Program-made: the position numbers and the translations under genes
Source: Metabacillus sp. FJAT-52054
GTDB taxonomy: Bacteria > Bacillota > Bacilli > Bacillales > Bacillaceae
Length of the DNA stretch: 64,000 bases
Direction of reading: 5' to 3'
NCBI RefSeq assembly: GCF_037201815.1
Contig: NZ_CP147407.1
Location: 3,976,723 to 4,040,722 of the forward strand
Part shown: positions 53,423-61,440 of the stretch, in pieces
How the letters are laid out: each line of letters starts with the position of its first letter
Numbering within the stretch: the first letter of the stretch is position 1
Notes under the pieces: generated by a model
What the model was told of the DNA's origin: nothing
The model's input: only the letters and a program-made list of their open reading frames with translations
Database searches by the model: none

Positions 53423-53540
53423 TCGCTCGGCCGCACACTTATGGCACCTTTCCCGCATTAAGTTCGTCTAAGCTCTTGAGAATACACAGACAGTTGAGGT
53501 ATTCTTAAACGTATAATTCAAACTTAAGGCTGTGATAAAC

Positions 53541-54248
53541 ATGCGTATTAATAAATTCATCAGCGAATCTGGCAAGGCGTCCAGACGGGGTGCAGACAGG
53601 CTGATTGAAGAAGGCCGGGTCATGATCAATGGCAAGAAAGCGAAAATTGGGGACAGGGTTGAGCCCGGGGACGATGTCCGGGTAAGCGGAGACCAGATCC
53701 AGGTGTCCAGAAACAATGTGTATATCGCTTTAAATAAACCGATCGGCATCACCAGCACCACTGAAAAAAATGTAAAGGGCAACATTGTGGATTTGGTCAA
53801 TCACCCTTTAAGAATTTATAATGTTGGACGTCTGGATAAGGAATCCGAAGGCTTGATTCTTTTGACAAATGATGGGGATATCGTGAACGAAATTCTGCGT
53901 GCTGAAAACGAGCATGAAAAAGAATACATCGTTTCCGTGGACAAGCCGATTACTCCGGAGTTTATAGAAAAGATGGCAAGCGGTGTGAAAATTTTAGGAA
54001 CGAAAACACTTCCGTGTGAAGTGGAGCAACTTTCAAAATTTGACTTTAAAATCATCCTGAAGCAGGGATTGAACCGCCAAATCCGCCGGATGTGCGAAGA
54101 GCTCGGCTACGAGGTTTTCAGGCTGCAGAGGGTCCGGATCATGAATATCCATTTAGGAAACCTTCCCCCTGGACAATGGAGAGATCTATCGAAAAAAGAA
54201 AAAAATCAGTTATTCAGTGAATTAAATTACTACCCGAAAGAATGGTAA
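53541..54248 (+). CDS. rluF: RluF-type 23S rRNA pseudouridine synthase
   Basis: 235-residue enzyme of the RsuA/RluB/RluF family that isomerises uridine in 23S rRNA. Residues 1-48 form an S4 RNA-binding domain (INKFISESGKASRRGADRLI). The catalytic Asp is in NVGRLDKESEGLILLTNDGD, and QGLNRQIRRMCEELGYEVFR is the C-terminal family signature. RluF assignment rather than RluB or RsuA is by overall look. ATG 53541 is chosen, with a weak AAGG ahead. Confidence 0.82.
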   Translation: MRINKFISESGKASRRGADRLIEEGRVMINGKKAKIGDRVEPGDDVRVSGDQIQVSRNNVYIALNKPIGITSTTEKNVKGNIVDLVNHPLRIYNVGRLDKESEGLILLTNDGDIVNEILRAENEHEKEYIVSVDKPITPEFIEKMASGVKILGTKTLPCEVEQLSKFDFKIILKQGLNRQIRRMCEELGYEVFRLQRVRIMNIHLGNLPPGQWRDLSKKEKNQLFSELNYYPKEW

Positions 54249-54255
54249 CCAAAAA

Positions 54256-54299
54256 GGATGAGCCAAGCTAGAAACAGCTTGGACTCATCCTTTTTTTTT
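54256..54299 (+). terminator. Terminator of rluF
   Basis: Stem GGATGAGCCAAGCT/AGCTTGGACTCATCC followed by nine T. Confidence 0.88.
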
Positions 54300-55005
54300 A
54301 GACCGTCATTTTCCAGCTGGACCGTGCCAGCCAGCCTTCATCTTCCTTATAGTCCGGAATCATTTTCCCAACAAGACGCCAAAAGGAGCGGTCATGATTA
54401 AGATGGACCATGTGGCACATTTCGTGAACGACCACGTAGTCGATCACTCTCGGCGGCGCCATTGCGAGCCGCCAGTTAAAGGTTAACCGCAGCTCCGAAT
54501 CACACGTTCCCCAAGTCGTTTTACTATCCGTAATGCGGATGGAACGGGGCTTTGTTTTGAAGTGCTTTTGATGAGCGGTGATCCGCTTTTCCACCAAAGC
54601 CTTGCACTGCTGATAATAAAACCGTTTTAACGCCTGTTTTATTTTTTCATCCTCGAGCTGGCTCATGACTACTTGCAGCTCTTCCCCTTTAAAGAGGACA
54701 TGATCCTGCTCCGCCTGCAGATCATGATGAATCTTTAAGGAGTAGACTTTTCCTAAATAAAGAAAGCTCTCTCCCTGCTCATACATCTTCACCTGAGGAC
54801 CCAGCAGACGTTCCTTGTTTTCTTTTACTTTTTGCTGAATCCGATTCCAGTTTTCCTCCACTACTCTCAGCACGGATTCGTCCGGAGTGCCTTTTGGGGC
54901 CTGGATTTCCACATTTCCATAACCATCTACATAAATGCCTATGGTCGAACGCTTTTTGTATCGGACGTCAAAGCTTATCGTTTCACCTGAATACGTATGA
55001 ATCAT
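54298..55005 (-). CDS. YgjP-like SprT-type metallopeptidase
   Basis: 235-residue M48/SprT-like protein of the YgjP (DUF45) family with the zinc motif VVHEMCHMVHLNHDRSFW (HExxH and third His-Asp). The E. coli member has been described as a UTP pyrophosphatase or metal-dependent hydrolase. The N-terminal half is beta-rich (GYGNVEIQAPKGTPDESVL). It follows the DUF1456 gene by 14 bases, so both are likely in one operon. Confidence 0.85.
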   Translation of the reverse strand: MIHTYSGETISFDVRYKKRSTIGIYVDGYGNVEIQAPKGTPDESVLRVVEENWNRIQQKVKENKERLLGPQVKMYEQGESFLYLGKVYSLKIHHDLQAEQDHVLFKGEELQVVMSQLEDEKIKQALKRFYYQQCKALVEKRITAHQKHFKTKPRSIRITDSKTTWGTCDSELRLTFNWRLAMAPPRVIDYVVVHEMCHMVHLNHDRSFWRLVGKMIPDYKEDEGWLARSSWKMTV

Positions 55006-55019
55006 GTTTTCCGCCGTTC

Positions 55020-55505
55020 CTATCCTCGATATTTAACCGCTAATCCTTTTAAGAAATTACGGGCATATTTATCTCCGCATTCTTTATAGTTTTTGTGGCC
55101 TTCTTTCCTTAACAAGGCGCCAAGTTCACCCTTTGTTACCGTGACTCCGGCAAGTTCTAACACCTCAAGCATATCCTCCGCTGTTAAGGATAAAGCGATT
55201 TTCACCTTTTTTAACAGGACATTATTGGGATGTATGAGTGTCATTTCAGGTTTTTCAGGCTGTCCTTGCTGATTTTCCTGCTTTCCTCTTTTAAACACAA
55301 TAAGGCCGTTTAAAAATGACTCGAACATGAACGGACTGCACGGGATGTGATTGTCATCATCCTCTTCATCACTCGATTTAGTAAGGATTTTGCCAATATC
55401 TTCTCTCGCAAATTCAATGCCGCCGTATCCAAAGATCTCTTCCACCTCAGAATTTCTCAAATCAAGTGCATATCGTAAACGTATTAAGCGATCATTATTA
55501 TCCAT
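55020..55505 (-). CDS. DUF1456 family protein (YehS-like)
   Basis: 161-residue protein made of two repeats of about 70 residues: RLRYALDLRNSEVEEIFGYG and KVKIALSLTAEDMLEVLELA each head one. Both contain the DIGKILTK- or LGALLRKEGH-like end, typical of DUF1456. Function unknown. RBS GGAGATAAC precedes ATG 55505. It heads a two-gene unit with the metallopeptidase. Confidence 0.85.
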   Translation of the reverse strand: MDNNDRLIRLRYALDLRNSEVEEIFGYGGIEFAREDIGKILTKSSDEEDDDNHIPCSPFMFESFLNGLIVFKRGKQENQQGQPEKPEMTLIHPNNVLLKKVKIALSLTAEDMLEVLELAGVTVTKGELGALLRKEGHKNYKECGDKYARNFLKGLAVKYRG

Positions 55506-55627
55506 ATTGTTCGTTATCTCCTGTTAATTGACTGCTTTCGGAACAGTCAATCGCGTATTTTCATTCTTAAAACATTAGTCTAACACGATGAAAGTCAGTT
55601 TTATATAGAGGTCCTCACGAAACAGGA

Positions 55628-55655
55628 TTGACATTTTCTTCAATTTGGATATACT
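55628..55655 (+). promoter_or_regulatory. Sigma-A promoter of the T-box/argS transcript
   Basis: TTGACA, 16 bases, TATACT. The transcript would begin near 55662, just before the T-box stem I. Confidence 0.75.
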
Positions 55656-55679
55656 GTTACAAAACATATCGAAATTCAA

Positions 55680-55910
55680 GGACTGGGAGAGTATCTGTTA
55701 ACTGACGTCAAAGCGAGCCGGGGCGGTGAAAGCCGGTACTGCGTTAACAGGGAAACGGACCCACGAGAATGGCTTCTGAACGCTTATAGTAGGAGGCCAC
55801 GGCTAAAAACCGTTATTTTGCTAAAGTGGTTAAACAGATGTTTAACAACAAGAGTGGTACCGCGAATGCTTAAGCCTTCGTCTCTTTTACAGAGACGGAG
55901 GCTTTTCTAT
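55680..55910 (+). ncRNA. T-box riboswitch, arginine-specific (CGG specifier)
   Basis: The distal stem I block AAAGCGAGCCGGGGCGGTGAAAG and paired CTGTTAAC/GTTAACAG outer region are typical. After stem I the sequence GGGAAACGGACCCACGAG matches the glyQS pattern GAAA-specifier-A, giving specifier CGG (55756-55758), an Arg codon. The T-box AGAGTGGTACCGCG is at 55851-55864, and a terminator stem AAGCCTTCGTCTCT/AGAGACGGAGGCTT follows at 55872-55905. Uncharged Arg-tRNA should switch on argS. Confidence 0.92.
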
Positions 55911-55927
55911 TTTGAAGGAGGGATCAA

Positions 55928-57781
55928 ATGATTAGCCAAGTAATTGCAGGCAGCATGGAAAATGCGGTTAAAAGTCTTTTTACAGAGCTCGGTCTCGTCT
56001 ATACCGAGGATCTAAAGATTCACATTGAGCAGCCTGCCAATCTGGAGCATGGAGATTATTCCACTAATATTGCGATGCAGCTCGCTAAATCCCTGCGCAA
56101 AGCGCCGATTGTCATTGCCGGGATACTAAAAGATAAGCTGGAGGAGGGCGGCAGCGCAAATCACCTGGTGAGCAAAATTGACATTGCACCCCCGGGATTT
56201 ATCAATCTGTATATAGATTGGAAACAATGGGCTAAAGAAGAATTCGCCCTGCCTATGAATACAGGTGAAAAGGCCGTGATTGAGCATACATCCATCAATC
56301 CGAACAAGTCCGCACATATCGGCCATCTGAGAAATTCATGCATTGGCGATGTCCTCGTCCGCCTTTTGAAAAGAACCGGATACGATGTCGAGGTGCACAA
56401 CTATATTGATGACTTAGGAAATCAGCTGGCAGATACGGTTGTAGGCATTTTGAACATCGCTGAGAAAAAGGAGCACTCCCGTTTTGGAGACTTTTGCTGG
56501 GATATCTACTCGAAGGTCAATAAAGAGTACGAAAAGAATCCGCCTCTGCTGGAACAGCGGACGAACATTCTGCACGCCATTGAAGAAGGAAAGGATAATC
56601 TATCGTGGGTCGGTTCCCTTGTTGCTGAGCGGATTGTCCGTGAGCATCTTGAAGAAATGAATGAATTCGGCATAGGCTATGACCTGCTCGTGTGGGAAAG
56701 CAATATTGTGAGGGAGGGATTTTGGGCTTCCGCGTTCCAATTGCTGAAACAAACAGAGCAATTTCACCGTGAAACGTCCGGCAAGCTTGAGGGGTGCTGG
56801 GTTTTAAAGCAGCCTTCCTCTGAAAGTGAAGCGCCTGATTCCGAACATAGCCTCGACAAAGTTTTGGTTCGTTCGAACGGAATTTTGACGTACACCGCGA
56901 AGGATATCGCCTACCATCTATGGAAATTCGGTTTGCTTGAGAACGATTTTTTGTATAAGCGCTTTACAGAAGAGCTTTGGACGACGAGCTCCAATGGAAC
57001 CCGTTCATCCTATGGGAAGGCCGATCTTGTCATCAATGTCATCGATTATCGCCAGGAATATCCGCAGGCGATGGTCAAGCAGGCGCTCGAAATTCTTGGG
57101 TATGCAGAACAAGCCGAAAAGCTCCGTCATGTAAGCTACGGCGTGGTGTCCCTAAGTCCCCGTGCTGCCAAGGAGCTCGGCATCGACACCTCCAACGGCA
57201 AAGCATCGTATGCGATGTCAGGCAGACAGGGAATCGGCATCAAAATAGCTGAGTTGCTGGACCGGATGGAAAGCATCATCGACCAGACCCGTTCAGAGAA
57301 AAACGGGCTCTCAAGCAGAACAATTGCCGCGGCATCCATCCGCTACTACCTGCTTCGCTTCAGCCTGCTGACCGAGGTCGTCTTTGACATCCAGCAAGCC
57401 ACCGAGGTAACCGGAAATACAGGCGTCTACTTAATGTACTCCCACGCCCGGGCAGCGAGCGTTTTAGCGAAAGCCGGAGCAGAGATCAACATAAAACCAA
57501 GCGAAATCAGCCATCTGGAAAAAGCAGAATATGCCTTAATCCGCCACATTGCGGGATGGCCGGATACGCTGAAATCAGCCTTCAGCGAGCTTGCACCAAG
57601 CATCATCTGCACCTATACTCATGAACTCGCCACCCTCTTCAACAACTTCTACGCCGCCTGCCCGATCATGAAAGCGACCGATGAGAAAAAAGCCTTAAGA
57701 CTATGGCTTACCGCTCAATTTAAAGAAACGATGGGAGATGCGCTGGAGATACTTGGGCTGCCGGCGCCTGAGCGGATGTAG
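55928..57781 (+). CDS. argS: Arginyl-tRNA synthetase, atypical 617-residue form
   Basis: Class I synthetase charging tRNA-Arg in the cytosol. The Arg-N domain occupies residues 1-95, the HIGH motif is in SAHIGHLRNSCIGD at about 130, and the C-terminal anticodon-binding DALR domain contains TGVYLMYSHARAASVL and FNNFYAACPI. At 617 residues it is longer than the roughly 556-residue B. subtilis enzyme. The KMSKS position reads YAMSGRQGIGIKI, lacking both lysines. It is likely a second, T-box-regulated ArgRS alongside a normal copy elsewhere, but that copy is not in this window. RBS GAAGGAGGG before ATG 55928. Confidence 0.88.
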   Translation: MISQVIAGSMENAVKSLFTELGLVYTEDLKIHIEQPANLEHGDYSTNIAMQLAKSLRKAPIVIAGILKDKLEEGGSANHLVSKIDIAPPGFINLYIDWKQWAKEEFALPMNTGEKAVIEHTSINPNKSAHIGHLRNSCIGDVLVRLLKRTGYDVEVHNYIDDLGNQLADTVVGILNIAEKKEHSRFGDFCWDIYSKVNKEYEKNPPLLEQRTNILHAIEEGKDNLSWVGSLVAERIVREHLEEMNEFGIGYDLLVWESNIVREGFWASAFQLLKQTEQFHRETSGKLEGCWVLKQPSSESEAPDSEHSLDKVLVRSNGILTYTAKDIAYHLWKFGLLENDFLYKRFTEELWTTSSNGTRSSYGKADLVINVIDYRQEYPQAMVKQALEILGYAEQAEKLRHVSYGVVSLSPRAAKELGIDTSNGKASYAMSGRQGIGIKIAELLDRMESIIDQTRSEKNGLSSRTIAAASIRYYLLRFSLLTEVVFDIQQATEVTGNTGVYLMYSHARAASVLAKAGAEINIKPSEISHLEKAEYALIRHIAGWPDTLKSAFSELAPSIICTYTHELATLFNNFYAACPIMKATDEKKALRLWLTAQFKETMGDALEILGLPAPERM

Positions 57782-57870
57782 GGTGATGGTTGAGTATATT
57801 GGTAAAGTATGAGTGACGCACGGTGTTCCGGGCGTCTCTTTATTCTGTTTGGAGACAGGAACTGTCGTTT

Positions 57871-58017
57871 TGCCCGTAATCGACATGAAATTGCCCGTAA
57901 TCGACACGAAACCGCCCGCTATCGACATGGAATTGCCCGTAATCGACACGAAACCGCCCGCTATCGACATGGAATTGCCCGTAATCGACACGAAACCCCC
58001 CGTAATTGAAGGTGAGA
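57871..58017. repeat. 21-bp tandem repeats, six copies plus a degenerate seventh
   Basis: Units start at 57871, 57892, 57913, 57934, 57955, 57976 and 57997. Core is GCCCGTAATCGACA, alternating with GCCCGCTATCGACATGG, so there is a 42-bp higher-order period. The period of 21 keeps frames open on both strands, which produces artefact ORFs of about 70-110 codons with a 7-residue repeat. It lies between argS and the prolyl hydroxylase gene. Confidence 0.92.
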
Positions 58018-58085
58018 ATCCCGCAGGCACAAATCTGCTTTAGGGGCTGATCACATCCCACGGCTGCAGCGGAATTCAATAGCCC

Positions 58086-58204
58086 ACTTTTTAACTTCTT
58101 TTTTCATCAAAAAATAACGAATCTTCAAAAATTTATAGAGATATAAGTCCGTCTTGATGATAAACTCATAACAATGAGTCGTTATTTTTTCATAGTTAAA
58201 AAGT
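58086..58204. repeat. Interrupted inverted repeat upstream of the hydroxylase gene
   Basis: Left arm ACTTTTTAACT ... AAAAAATAACGA (58086-58120) and right arm TCGTTATTTTTT ... AGTTAAAAAGT (58179-58204) are complementary except for an extra 9-10 bases in the left arm. The 58-base centre also has a small hairpin (CTCATAACAATGAG). No ORF. It may be a miniature element or a regulatory fold. Confidence 0.6.
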
Positions 58205-58216
58205 TACACCTTTTTT

Positions 58217-58230
58217 TGAAAACGCTTTCT
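58217..58230 (+). promoter_or_regulatory. cre-like site (CcpA) before the prolyl hydroxylase gene
   Basis: TGAAAACGCTTTCT matches TGWAANCGNTNWCA at 13 of 14 positions, 29 bases upstream of the start codon. A roadblock or repression position is expected. Confidence 0.65.
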
Positions 58231-58259
58231 ACCAATTAAAATAAAGAGGTTGATGAAAA

Positions 58260-58898
58260 TTGGCAATGCAATTAAAGGAACAATCCATATTTAATCATAG
58301 CGGGAATAAAATCGTGACCGAAGACCGTGACATTTCCATCATTGCGAAGTTTGAGGAGCCCATGATTGCGATATTGGGAAATGTATTGAGTCATGAAGAG
58401 TGCGATGAACTTATTCAGCTTTCAAAGGAGCACATGAACCGCTCCAAGATTGGAACCGAGAGGGAAGTAAGCGGCATTCGGACAAGCAGCGGGGCGTTCC
58501 TGCCGGAAACAGAAAACGGGGTAGATGCCCGGATTGAAAAGCGGGTGGCCCAGATTATGAATGTCCCGGCGAATCACGGAGAAGGGCTTCATATCCTAAA
58601 CTATAAGCCTGGTGAGGAATACAAAGCCCACCTCGACTATTTTAAGTCTTCCAAAGCCAACCATAACCCAAGAATCAGCACACTCGTTATGTACTTGAAC
58701 GATGTCGAAGAAGGCGGCGAAACATACTTCCCTCATCTGAAGCTTTCCATCACACCGCAAAAAGGGATGGCTGTATACTTTGAATACTTCTATCAGGATC
58801 CTGCGATCAATGAATTAACGCTGCACGGAGGCGCTCCCGTCATTACAGGAGACAAATGGGCCGCGACCATATGGGTACGGAGAAAACAGTATCGGTAA
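58260..58898 (+). CDS. Prolyl 4-hydroxylase-like 2OG-Fe(II) oxygenase
   Basis: 212-residue oxygenase very close in pattern to the B. anthracis collagen-type prolyl 4-hydroxylase. Iron ligands are His and Asp in AHLDYF and the last His in LTLHGGAP; the 2-oxoglutarate Lys is in GDKWAATIW. Strings such as HGEGLHILNY and RISTLVMYLNDVEEGGETYF are nearly those of the known enzyme. Its substrate proteins are unknown; collagen-like spore proteins are one possibility. Start TTG 58260 after AAAGAGG. A cre-like site just upstream suggests catabolite control. Confidence 0.9.
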   Translation: MAMQLKEQSIFNHSGNKIVTEDRDISIIAKFEEPMIAILGNVLSHEECDELIQLSKEHMNRSKIGTEREVSGIRTSSGAFLPETENGVDARIEKRVAQIMNVPANHGEGLHILNYKPGEEYKAHLDYFKSSKANHNPRISTLVMYLNDVEEGGETYFPHLKLSITPQKGMAVYFEYFYQDPAINELTLHGGAPVITGDKWAATIWVRRKQYR

Positions 58899-58905
58899 TA
58901 CGAAA

Positions 58906-58950
58906 AAAGCCAGATAAGCCTCCCTTAGCAAACGGGGCTTACCTGGCTTT
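58906..58950. terminator. Bidirectional terminator
   Basis: Stem AAAGCCAGATAAGCC/GGGGCTTACCTGGCTTT between convergent genes; AT-rich tails on both sides. Confidence 0.8.
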
Positions 58951-58987
58951 ATTATTTAGTAATCTCTCTGTCTTTCAATCCTTACTT

Positions 58988-60487
58988 TTAAATGAGGACC
59001 AGTTTTTTTTTACTTAAACCAAGAGACTCTGCGGTTGAAGCAAAAACTTCTTGAAACAGGGCCGGATTGTCGGTCAGGGACATGCCGTATGAAGGAATCA
59101 TTTCTTTAATTTTCGGTTCCCACTCACCCATATGCTCTGGGAAGCATTGATCCAATACTTCAAGCATGACTTGAACAGCGGTAGAAGCACCTGGGGAGGC
59201 ACCGAGCAATGCAGCAATCGAGCCATCTGCGGCACTGACCACTTCCGTACCAAATTGCAGCGTTCCTTTACCGGCGTCTGTGTCTTTGATTACCTGAACG
59301 CGCTGTCCGGCTACAACGACATGCCAATCCCCGCTTTTCGCATTTGGAATAAACTCGCGCAGCTCTTCCATTCGTTTTTCATTCGACAGCAGCACCTGCT
59401 GGATCAAATATTTCGTCAATCCCATCTCTTTCACTCCTGCTGCAAGCATGGTGAAAAGATTATTCGGTTTGACGGAGCCGATTAAATCAAGATTAGAGCC
59501 CGTTTTTAAGAACTTCGGCGAGAAGCCGGCAAACGGTCCGAACAGCAAGGATTTTTTGTTATTTATATAACGGGTATCAAGGTGCGGCACAGACATTGGA
59601 GGAGCTCCGAGCTTTGCCTTCCCATAAACCTTTGCATGATGCTGCTCGACTACTTCCTGATTGCTGCAGACTAAAAACAGTCCGCTTACCGGGAATCCTC
59701 CAATTTGCTTCGACTCAGGAATACCGGTTTTTTGAAGCAATGGCAAGCTTCCGCCCCCGCCGCCGATAAAGACGAATTTCGATGTGTGGTATTCCGTTAT
59801 CCCACTTGCCATATTGTGCACTTTCACTTCCCAAAGTCCGTCACTCGTGCGTTTAAGATCCTTCACACTATGCTTATAGTGAAGCTCCACGTTTTTACTT
59901 TGCAGGTGATCAAACAGAATGCGGGTCAGCGCACCAAAGTTCACATCTGTTCCGGAATCGATCTTAGTTGCAGCCAAGCGTTCATTCGCTGGACGGCCTT
60001 CCATAATCAGCGGCATCCATTCCTTCAGCTGTTCACGATCCTCGGAATATTCCATTCCCTGGAACAGAGGGTTTTGTGACAGCGCTTTAAAACGTTTTTT
60101 CAGAAAAGCAATATCCTTCTCACCCTGCACCAAACTCATATGAGGAATGGGCATGATAAAATCCTGCGGCTGACGAATCAGATTGCGGTCTACAAGATAG
60201 GACCAAAATTGTCTTGAAACCTGAAACTGTTCATTGATGTTAATCGCTTTTCCAATATCGATTGAGCCGTCCGGCTTTTCGGTTGTATAGTTGAGCTCAC
60301 AAAGCGCAGAATGGCCCGTACCCGCGTTGTTCCATTCGTTCGAGCTTTCCTCTCCTGCTTTTGCAAGCTTTTCAAACACTTTAATTTCCCATTCAGGTGC
60401 TAACTCTTTCAACATCGCTCCAAGCGTTGCACTCATGACTCCAGCACCAATTAAAATAACGTCTGTTTTTTTGCGTATGCTGCTCAT
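58988..60487 (-). CDS. mqo: Malate:quinone oxidoreductase
   Basis: 499-residue FAD-dependent enzyme on the inner membrane face that oxidises malate to oxaloacetate and passes electrons to quinone. The FAD-binding start VILIGAGVMSATLGAML, the WNNAGTGHSALCELNYT motif, VFIGGGGGSLPLLQ, and GQRVQVIKD with the LLGASPGASTAV C-terminal FAD site are all present. ATG 60487 after GAGGAAGG is chosen over an earlier in-frame start. Single gene. Confidence 0.95.
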   Translation of the reverse strand: MSSIRKKTDVILIGAGVMSATLGAMLKELAPEWEIKVFEKLAKAGEESSNEWNNAGTGHSALCELNYTTEKPDGSIDIGKAININEQFQVSRQFWSYLVDRNLIRQPQDFIMPIPHMSLVQGEKDIAFLKKRFKALSQNPLFQGMEYSEDREQLKEWMPLIMEGRPANERLAATKIDSGTDVNFGALTRILFDHLQSKNVELHYKHSVKDLKRTSDGLWEVKVHNMASGITEYHTSKFVFIGGGGGSLPLLQKTGIPESKQIGGFPVSGLFLVCSNQEVVEQHHAKVYGKAKLGAPPMSVPHLDTRYINNKKSLLFGPFAGFSPKFLKTGSNLDLIGSVKPNNLFTMLAAGVKEMGLTKYLIQQVLLSNEKRMEELREFIPNAKSGDWHVVVAGQRVQVIKDTDAGKGTLQFGTEVVSAADGSIAALLGASPGASTAVQVMLEVLDQCFPEHMGEWEPKIKEMIPSYGMSLTDNPALFQEVFASTAESLGLSKKKLVLI

Positions 60488-60756
60488 TATGACCTTCCTC
60501 ATCCCCTAAAGTTGTATAAAAGAGCAGGCACTCCTGCCTGGATGCACCAAAAAGCGCGCATCCCCGGACCCCACCCAGGAACAAACATTTTCTGCCTCAT
60601 TTATAATAACTATTATCTGATAATTATAAACTATTTTGAAGTAATTAAAAAGTTGGAATTTCGGAATAATGGGCTCGGTTGAGCAAAAACATACGTTACA
60701 TCCCTTAAAACGGCCGTTTGACTCTCTTAATCTTTTTAAATATGGAGGGAAATTCT

Positions 60757-61126
60757 ATGTATACATCTTCGGATTCAATCACCGGGAAGCAATCGTTCCA
60801 TCCATTTCTTTTTCCCTCATCATTTCCCACACTAATTCGCGGTTTCGTTTTTGGAAAACTTCATTGCGTGAAGAGACCATGGCAAACTTCTGCGCTGCCC
60901 GAATTTTTCTGCTAGCTGATGTGGCGATCGCCGTTTTCTTTTTGTTTTTCCCGATGAACCGGGATCGTTTGTGTATCTACTTGCACTCGTCGCCTTTATA
61001 GGAGCCATCGTAACGGCTTTCCTTATTTATTCGCTGGCCTATGACAAAAAAACCGGGCTGCAGCCGGTGCGCCTCGTGCTCATCGGGGTTGGATTTTCCA
61101 TAGCCCTATCAGGAACGAAAAAATAG
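60757..61126 (+). pseudogene. Decayed FecCD-type iron-siderophore ABC permease
   Basis: Starts with a GGAGGG-preceded ATG (60757) that runs only 52 codons. Near 60909 one frame reads LLADVAIAVFFLFFP; from 60953 another frame continues DEPGSFVYLLALVAFIGAIV, then FLIYSLAYDKKTGLQPVRLV and IGVGFSIALSG, and stops at 61124-61126. The second part has the helix pattern of FecCD/FhuB permeases (SPVRLxLxGxxxSALLSA). A frameshift near 60950 and loss of the remaining half mark a dead gene. No partner genes remain next to it. Confidence 0.75.
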
Positions 61127-61199
61127 GAAACAATCAGTTGATACAAAAATTTTTCTACTGATACGTCTAAATTCACGTATTATAAGGTATCCTTTTAAT

Positions 61200-61293
61200 A
61201 ACTAGCCCCTTCCATAGTGTAGCTCTGATATGGTTGTGTTTCACAAAAACCTAACCGCATTAACCTACGACGATATGAGTAAGGGGCTGGTTT
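61200..61293. repeat. Inverted repeat of unknown nature
   Basis: Arms AACTAGCCCCTTCCATA and TATGAGTAAGGGGCTGGTT are complementary with small bulges and enclose about 60 bases. It could be a folded RNA or a miniature element. The rest of 61127-61360 has no gene; near 61309-61345 the string GCGGGGATCTTATCTGTCCCGC recalls part of the GC-rich intergenic repeat. Confidence 0.45.
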
Positions 61294-61364
61294 TGCTAAT
61301 GGTTTTCTCATGCGGGGATCTTATCTGTCCCGCTCATTAATACAATTGACATTCTTTATACAGC

Positions 61365-61398
61365 AAGAGCCATTCTGCAATGAGAATGGCTCTTTTAT
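61365..61398 (+). terminator. Terminator pointing rightward without an intact upstream gene
   Basis: Stem AAGAGCCATTCT/AGAATGGCTCTT followed by TTATTTATT. It may also end the leftward kinase gene weakly. Confidence 0.65.
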
Positions 61399-61440
61399 TT
61401 ATTTATTTTTAGCAAACTCTATTTCACTAGTTTCGCTGCT

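Noticed and set aside
55680..55910. CGA or AGA in the stretch CCACGAGAATGG considered as T-box specifier
   Set aside because: The GAAA-NNN-A context known from glyQS fits CGG at 55756-55758 better; either way the codon would be arginine.
57701..58079. Open frames of about 70-110 codons over the 21-bp array, on both strands, with a VIDTKPP or SITGNSM type repeat
   Set aside because: They arise only because the repeat length is a multiple of three; there is no RBS and the frames are equally open on several strands.
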